From Bacillota bacterium (GTDB taxonomy: Bacteria; Bacillota; Dethiobacteria; DTU022; JAAZDR01): a DNA stretch of 9,288 nucleotides. Below the pieces are notes generated by a model. The model saw only the letters and a list, made by a program, of their open reading frames with translations. It was not told the origin of the DNA and ran no database searches. The DNA lies in assembly GCA_012512705.1 (NCBI GenBank), contig JAAZDR010000112.1, forward strand, positions 1 to 9,288, in the 5' to 3' direction. Positions 7,479 to 9,288 of this stretch are shown here, in pieces; position 1 is the first letter of the stretch, and each line of letters opens with the position of its first letter. The position numbers and the translations under genes are program-made.

Positions 7479-8009
7479 TTGGTATCTGACGAGCGCAAGG
7501 GGCTGGTTATGGTTTTTACCGGCAAGGGTAAAGGTAAAACCACTGCTGCTGCAGGGATGGCGCTTAGGGCTGTCGGCCATAATTTAAAGGTTTTTATGGT
7601 TCATTTTTTGAAAGGACGGGACTACGGTGAGTTTTTAGCTGCCCGCTATCTGCCGCGGTTAACGATTGTTAAAGCCGGCCGCGATCAGTTTGTAAACCCG
7701 GACAATCCAGATCCCGTTGATGTAGAACTTGCATGTGAAGGTTTTAAGCGGGCAAAAGAAGCGGTAATGAGTGGCGAATATGACCTCGTGGTTTTAGACG
7801 AAATCAATGTTGCTGTTGATTATGGCTTGCTTCCTTTAGAAGATCTTTTAGACTTGATTGAAAAAAGACCACCGGGAGTGGACCTTGTCCTTACAGGTAG
7901 GGGTGCTGCTCAGGCTTTAATTGAAAAAGCGGATCTCGTTAGTGAAATTAAGGAGATTAAGCACCATTATACTCAAGGTATAGCAGCTAGAAAAGGCATT
8001 GAATATTAG
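7479..8009 (+). CDS. cobO: Corrinoid adenosyltransferase (cob(I)yrinic acid a,c-diamide adenosyltransferase, CobA/CobO/BtuR family)
   Basis: This cytoplasmic enzyme attaches the 5'-deoxyadenosyl group of ATP to the Co(I) corrinoid, making adenosylcobalamin or its precursor for B12 synthesis or salvage. At 176 residues it fits the family. The P-loop is GKGKGKTT at 15-22 (the family usually has Asn at the second position), followed by RAVGH. LVVLDEINVAVDYGLL at 103-118 supplies the Asp-Glu of the Walker B region. LTGRG (138-142) and the closing KHHYTQGIAARKGIEY match the family C-terminus. The start is TTG with GGGGAGAGG 6 nt upstream. It stands between purD and yerC with no other cobalamin gene here, and the 111-bp upstream gap is too short for a full cobalamin riboswitch and shows none. 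Family assignment is firm; whether it serves synthesis or salvage cannot be told. Confidence 0.93.
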   Translation: MVSDERKGLVMVFTGKGKGKTTAAAGMALRAVGHNLKVFMVHFLKGRDYGEFLAARYLPRLTIVKAGRDQFVNPDNPDPVDVELACEGFKRAKEAVMSGEYDLVVLDEINVAVDYGLLPLEDLLDLIEKRPPGVDLVLTGRGAAQALIEKADLVSEIKEIKHHYTQGIAARKGIEY

Positions 8010-8017
8010 TGTTGTCT

Positions 8018-8022
8018 GGAGG
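8018..8022 (+). promoter_or_regulatory. Ribosome binding site deciding the yerC-like start
   Basis: GGAGG is 8 nt before the GTG at 8031 but directly touches the in-frame GTG at 8022. This favours 8031 as the real initiation codon. Confidence 0.7.
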
Positions 8023-8030
8023 TGTGTTTA

Positions 8031-8348
8031 GTGAAGTTTCCAAAAGTGAAAGAAAAACACCTCACACAGCTCTATAAGGCTATTCTTGCTTTGGAATCGG
8101 AAGAAGAATGCCGAAATTTCTTTTATGATCTCTGTACAATTACAGAAGTGCACTCATTGGCGCAGCGTCTGGAGGTGGCACGCTTACTTGAGAGCGGCGC
8201 CACTTATCAAAGCATAGAACAGTCTATAGGGGCGAGCACTGCAACGATCAGTCGGGTGAAAAGGTTTCTTTATTATGGTGCAGGAGGGTATCAATCTGTT
8301 TTGCAGCGCCTAAGCGAAGCTGAAAAAGAAGACGACCAAAAAGTTTGA
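8031..8348 (+). CDS. yerC: TrpR-like HTH protein of the YerC/YecD family
   Basis: This is a small predicted DNA-binding protein (105 residues) of the TrpR-like superfamily. The conserved block EVHSLAQRLEVARLL at 39-53 leads into a helix-turn-helix at about 57-80, with GASTATISRVKRFL at 68-81 as the recognition region. It closely resembles B. subtilis YerC, including the EEC..FF.DLCTI.E run at 25-39. The ligand and target genes are unknown to me. I chose the GTG at 8031, giving MKFPKVKEK, because GGAGG is well spaced for it; the longer frame from 8022 would add only three residues. It starts 21 nt after cobO and sits just before pcrA, a pairing also seen in Bacillus with pcrB between. The C-terminus is a charged tail (EAEKEDDQK). 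Confidence 0.9.
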   Translation: MKFPKVKEKHLTQLYKAILALESEEECRNFFYDLCTITEVHSLAQRLEVARLLESGATYQSIEQSIGASTATISRVKRFLYYGAGGYQSVLQRLSEAEKEDDQKV

Positions 8349-8380
8349 GAGAATTGTTTGCAGCGGAGATGAATAATAAA

Positions 8381-9288
8381 ATGAAGCTTTTAGAAGATTT
8401 AAATGCAGAACAAAAAAAAGCGGTCTGCCATACAGAGGGACCGCTCCTTATTTTAGCAGGGGCTGGTAGCGGTAAAACGAGGGTTATTGTTTATCGTCTT
8501 GCCTACCTCCTGCAGGAAAAGGGAGTTCAGCCGTGGGAAATCTTGGGGATTACGTTTACAAATAAAGCTTCCGAAGAAATGAAAAACCGTGTACAAGAAC
8601 TGACCGGCCTGGGGAGCGAGCTTTGGATTTCCACGTTCCACGCTTTGGGAGTGCGCATCTTGCGTCGGGCCTTGCAAGAGATTAAGGAGAGTGCCTTTAC
8701 GCCAAATTTTACAATTTATGATGACCAAGATCAGTTAAGCCTTATTAAAGAAGTGATTGATGAGCTAAACCTTGATTCACGCTATTTTAAGGCCCCGGCC
8801 ATACGGGCAGCTATTTCCACCGCTAAAAATGAACTGCTCGGACCTGAAGAGTATGCACAGCTGGCACAGGATTTTTTTTCTCAGCGTGTGGCAGAAGTCT
8901 ACCATTTATATCAGAAGAGGCTGCGTGCGAATAATGCTTTTGATTTTGATGATTTGCTGTTTAAAACGGTGGAGATATTGAAGGAAAATCCACTGATATT
9001 ATCTTTTTACCAGAGAAAGTTTCGCTATATTATGATTGATGAATATCAAGACACAAACTATGCTCAGTACAGCCTGGCAAAACTTCTTGCTGATTATTAT
9101 CGCAATATCTGTGTCGTTGGCGATGACGATCAATCGATTTATCGTTTCCGTGGTGCTGATATTCGCAATATACTCGAATTTGAACGTGACTTTCCAGATG
9201 CTACCGTGATACGGTTGGAGCAAAACTACCGATCTACTGCCAACATACTCGAGGCGGCCAATAGCGTGATTGAGCACAACATAGGCCG
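8381..9288 (+). CDS. pcrA: ATP-dependent DNA helicase PcrA (UvrD/Rep family), 3'-truncated
   Basis: PcrA is a superfamily 1A 3'-5' helicase of Gram-positive bacteria. It is used in nucleotide excision repair, removal of RecA filaments, resolving transcription conflicts and replication of some plasmids. The frame runs open to the window end, about 302 residues of a protein usually near 720-750. Motifs: LNAEQKKAV (Q-motif region, 7-15), Walker A AGAGSGKTR at 26-34, ITFTNKASEEM (motif Ia), STFHALG (motif Ib), FDFDDLL, Walker B MIDEYQDTN, motif III VVGDDDQSIYRFRGAD, then EQNYRST (motif IV). The start is not fully settled. The ATG at 8381 gives the family-like MKLLEDLNAEQ and has CGGAG 12 nt upstream; the ATG at 8369 lies directly against that site, and the TTG at 8345 overlaps the yerC stop. 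No pcrB is present between yerC and pcrA. Confidence 0.95.
   Translation, partial: MKLLEDLNAEQKKAVCHTEGPLLILAGAGSGKTRVIVYRLAYLLQEKGVQPWEILGITFTNKASEEMKNRVQELTGLGSELWISTFHALGVRILRRALQEIKESAFTPNFTIYDDQDQLSLIKEVIDELNLDSRYFKAPAIRAAISTAKNELLGPEEYAQLAQDFFSQRVAEVYHLYQKRLRANNAFDFDDLLFKTVEILKENPLILSFYQRKFRYIMIDEYQDTNYAQYSLAKLLADYYRNICVVGDDDQSIYRFRGADIRNILEFERDFPDATVIRLEQNYRSTANILEAANSVIEHNIG

Noticed and set aside
8022..8030. GTG at 8022 as the yerC start
   Set aside because: It overlaps the GGAGG ribosome binding site; the GTG at 8031 is correctly spaced.
8772..8981. A 69-codon plus-strand frame near the window end
   Set aside because: It is an alternative frame within pcrA, whose helicase motifs are continuous across it.

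Overview
The window carries a co-directional run of genes, all on the + strand, dominated by de novo purine (IMP) biosynthesis. It looks chromosomal and Gram-positive, most likely an anaerobic clostridial or Peptococcaceae-type Firmicute. Reasons: strong AGGAGG-type ribosome binding sites, frequent TTG/GTG starts, an Fe-S type PurF with a cleavable propeptide, a YerC/YecD protein next to PcrA, a CobA/CobO adenosyltransferase, and moderate G+C by eye. The genus cannot be fixed from the sequence alone.

Layout. Positions 1-693 hold the C-terminal half of an NCS2/AzgA-type purine permease whose 5' end lies outside the window. A gap with a strong hairpin (719-746) follows. Then come purE (772-1305), a possible 25-codon overlapping ORF (1311-1388), purF (1373-2761), purM (2800-3840), purN (3889-4491), purH (4484-6037, overlapping purN by 8 nt) and purD (6093-7367). 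After a 111-bp gap with a perfect 7-bp inverted repeat come cobO (7479-8009), a yerC-like TrpR-family gene (8031-8348) and the first third or so of pcrA (8381 to the window end). No gene-free stretch exceeds 300 bases.

How the genes work together. PurF commits PRPP to the pathway and PurD makes GAR. PurN formylates GAR. PurM closes the imidazole ring and PurE carboxylates AIR. PurH performs the last two steps to IMP. The permease imports preformed bases as the salvage alternative. The middle steps (PurS/Q/L, PurK, PurC, PurB) are not encoded here and must lie elsewhere. cobO, yerC and pcrA have no direct purine role; their position matches a gene neighbourhood I recall from Bacillus subtilis (pbuG - pur operon - yerC - pcrA).

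The window is mostly ordinary core-genome content. I found no mobile element, CRISPR, phage gene, tRNA, rRNA or recognisable riboswitch, and no convincing novel system. The points most worth checking are the small ORF covering the purF ribosome binding site, the compact gene set between purE and purF, and the conserved neighbourhood with cobO present and pcrB absent.
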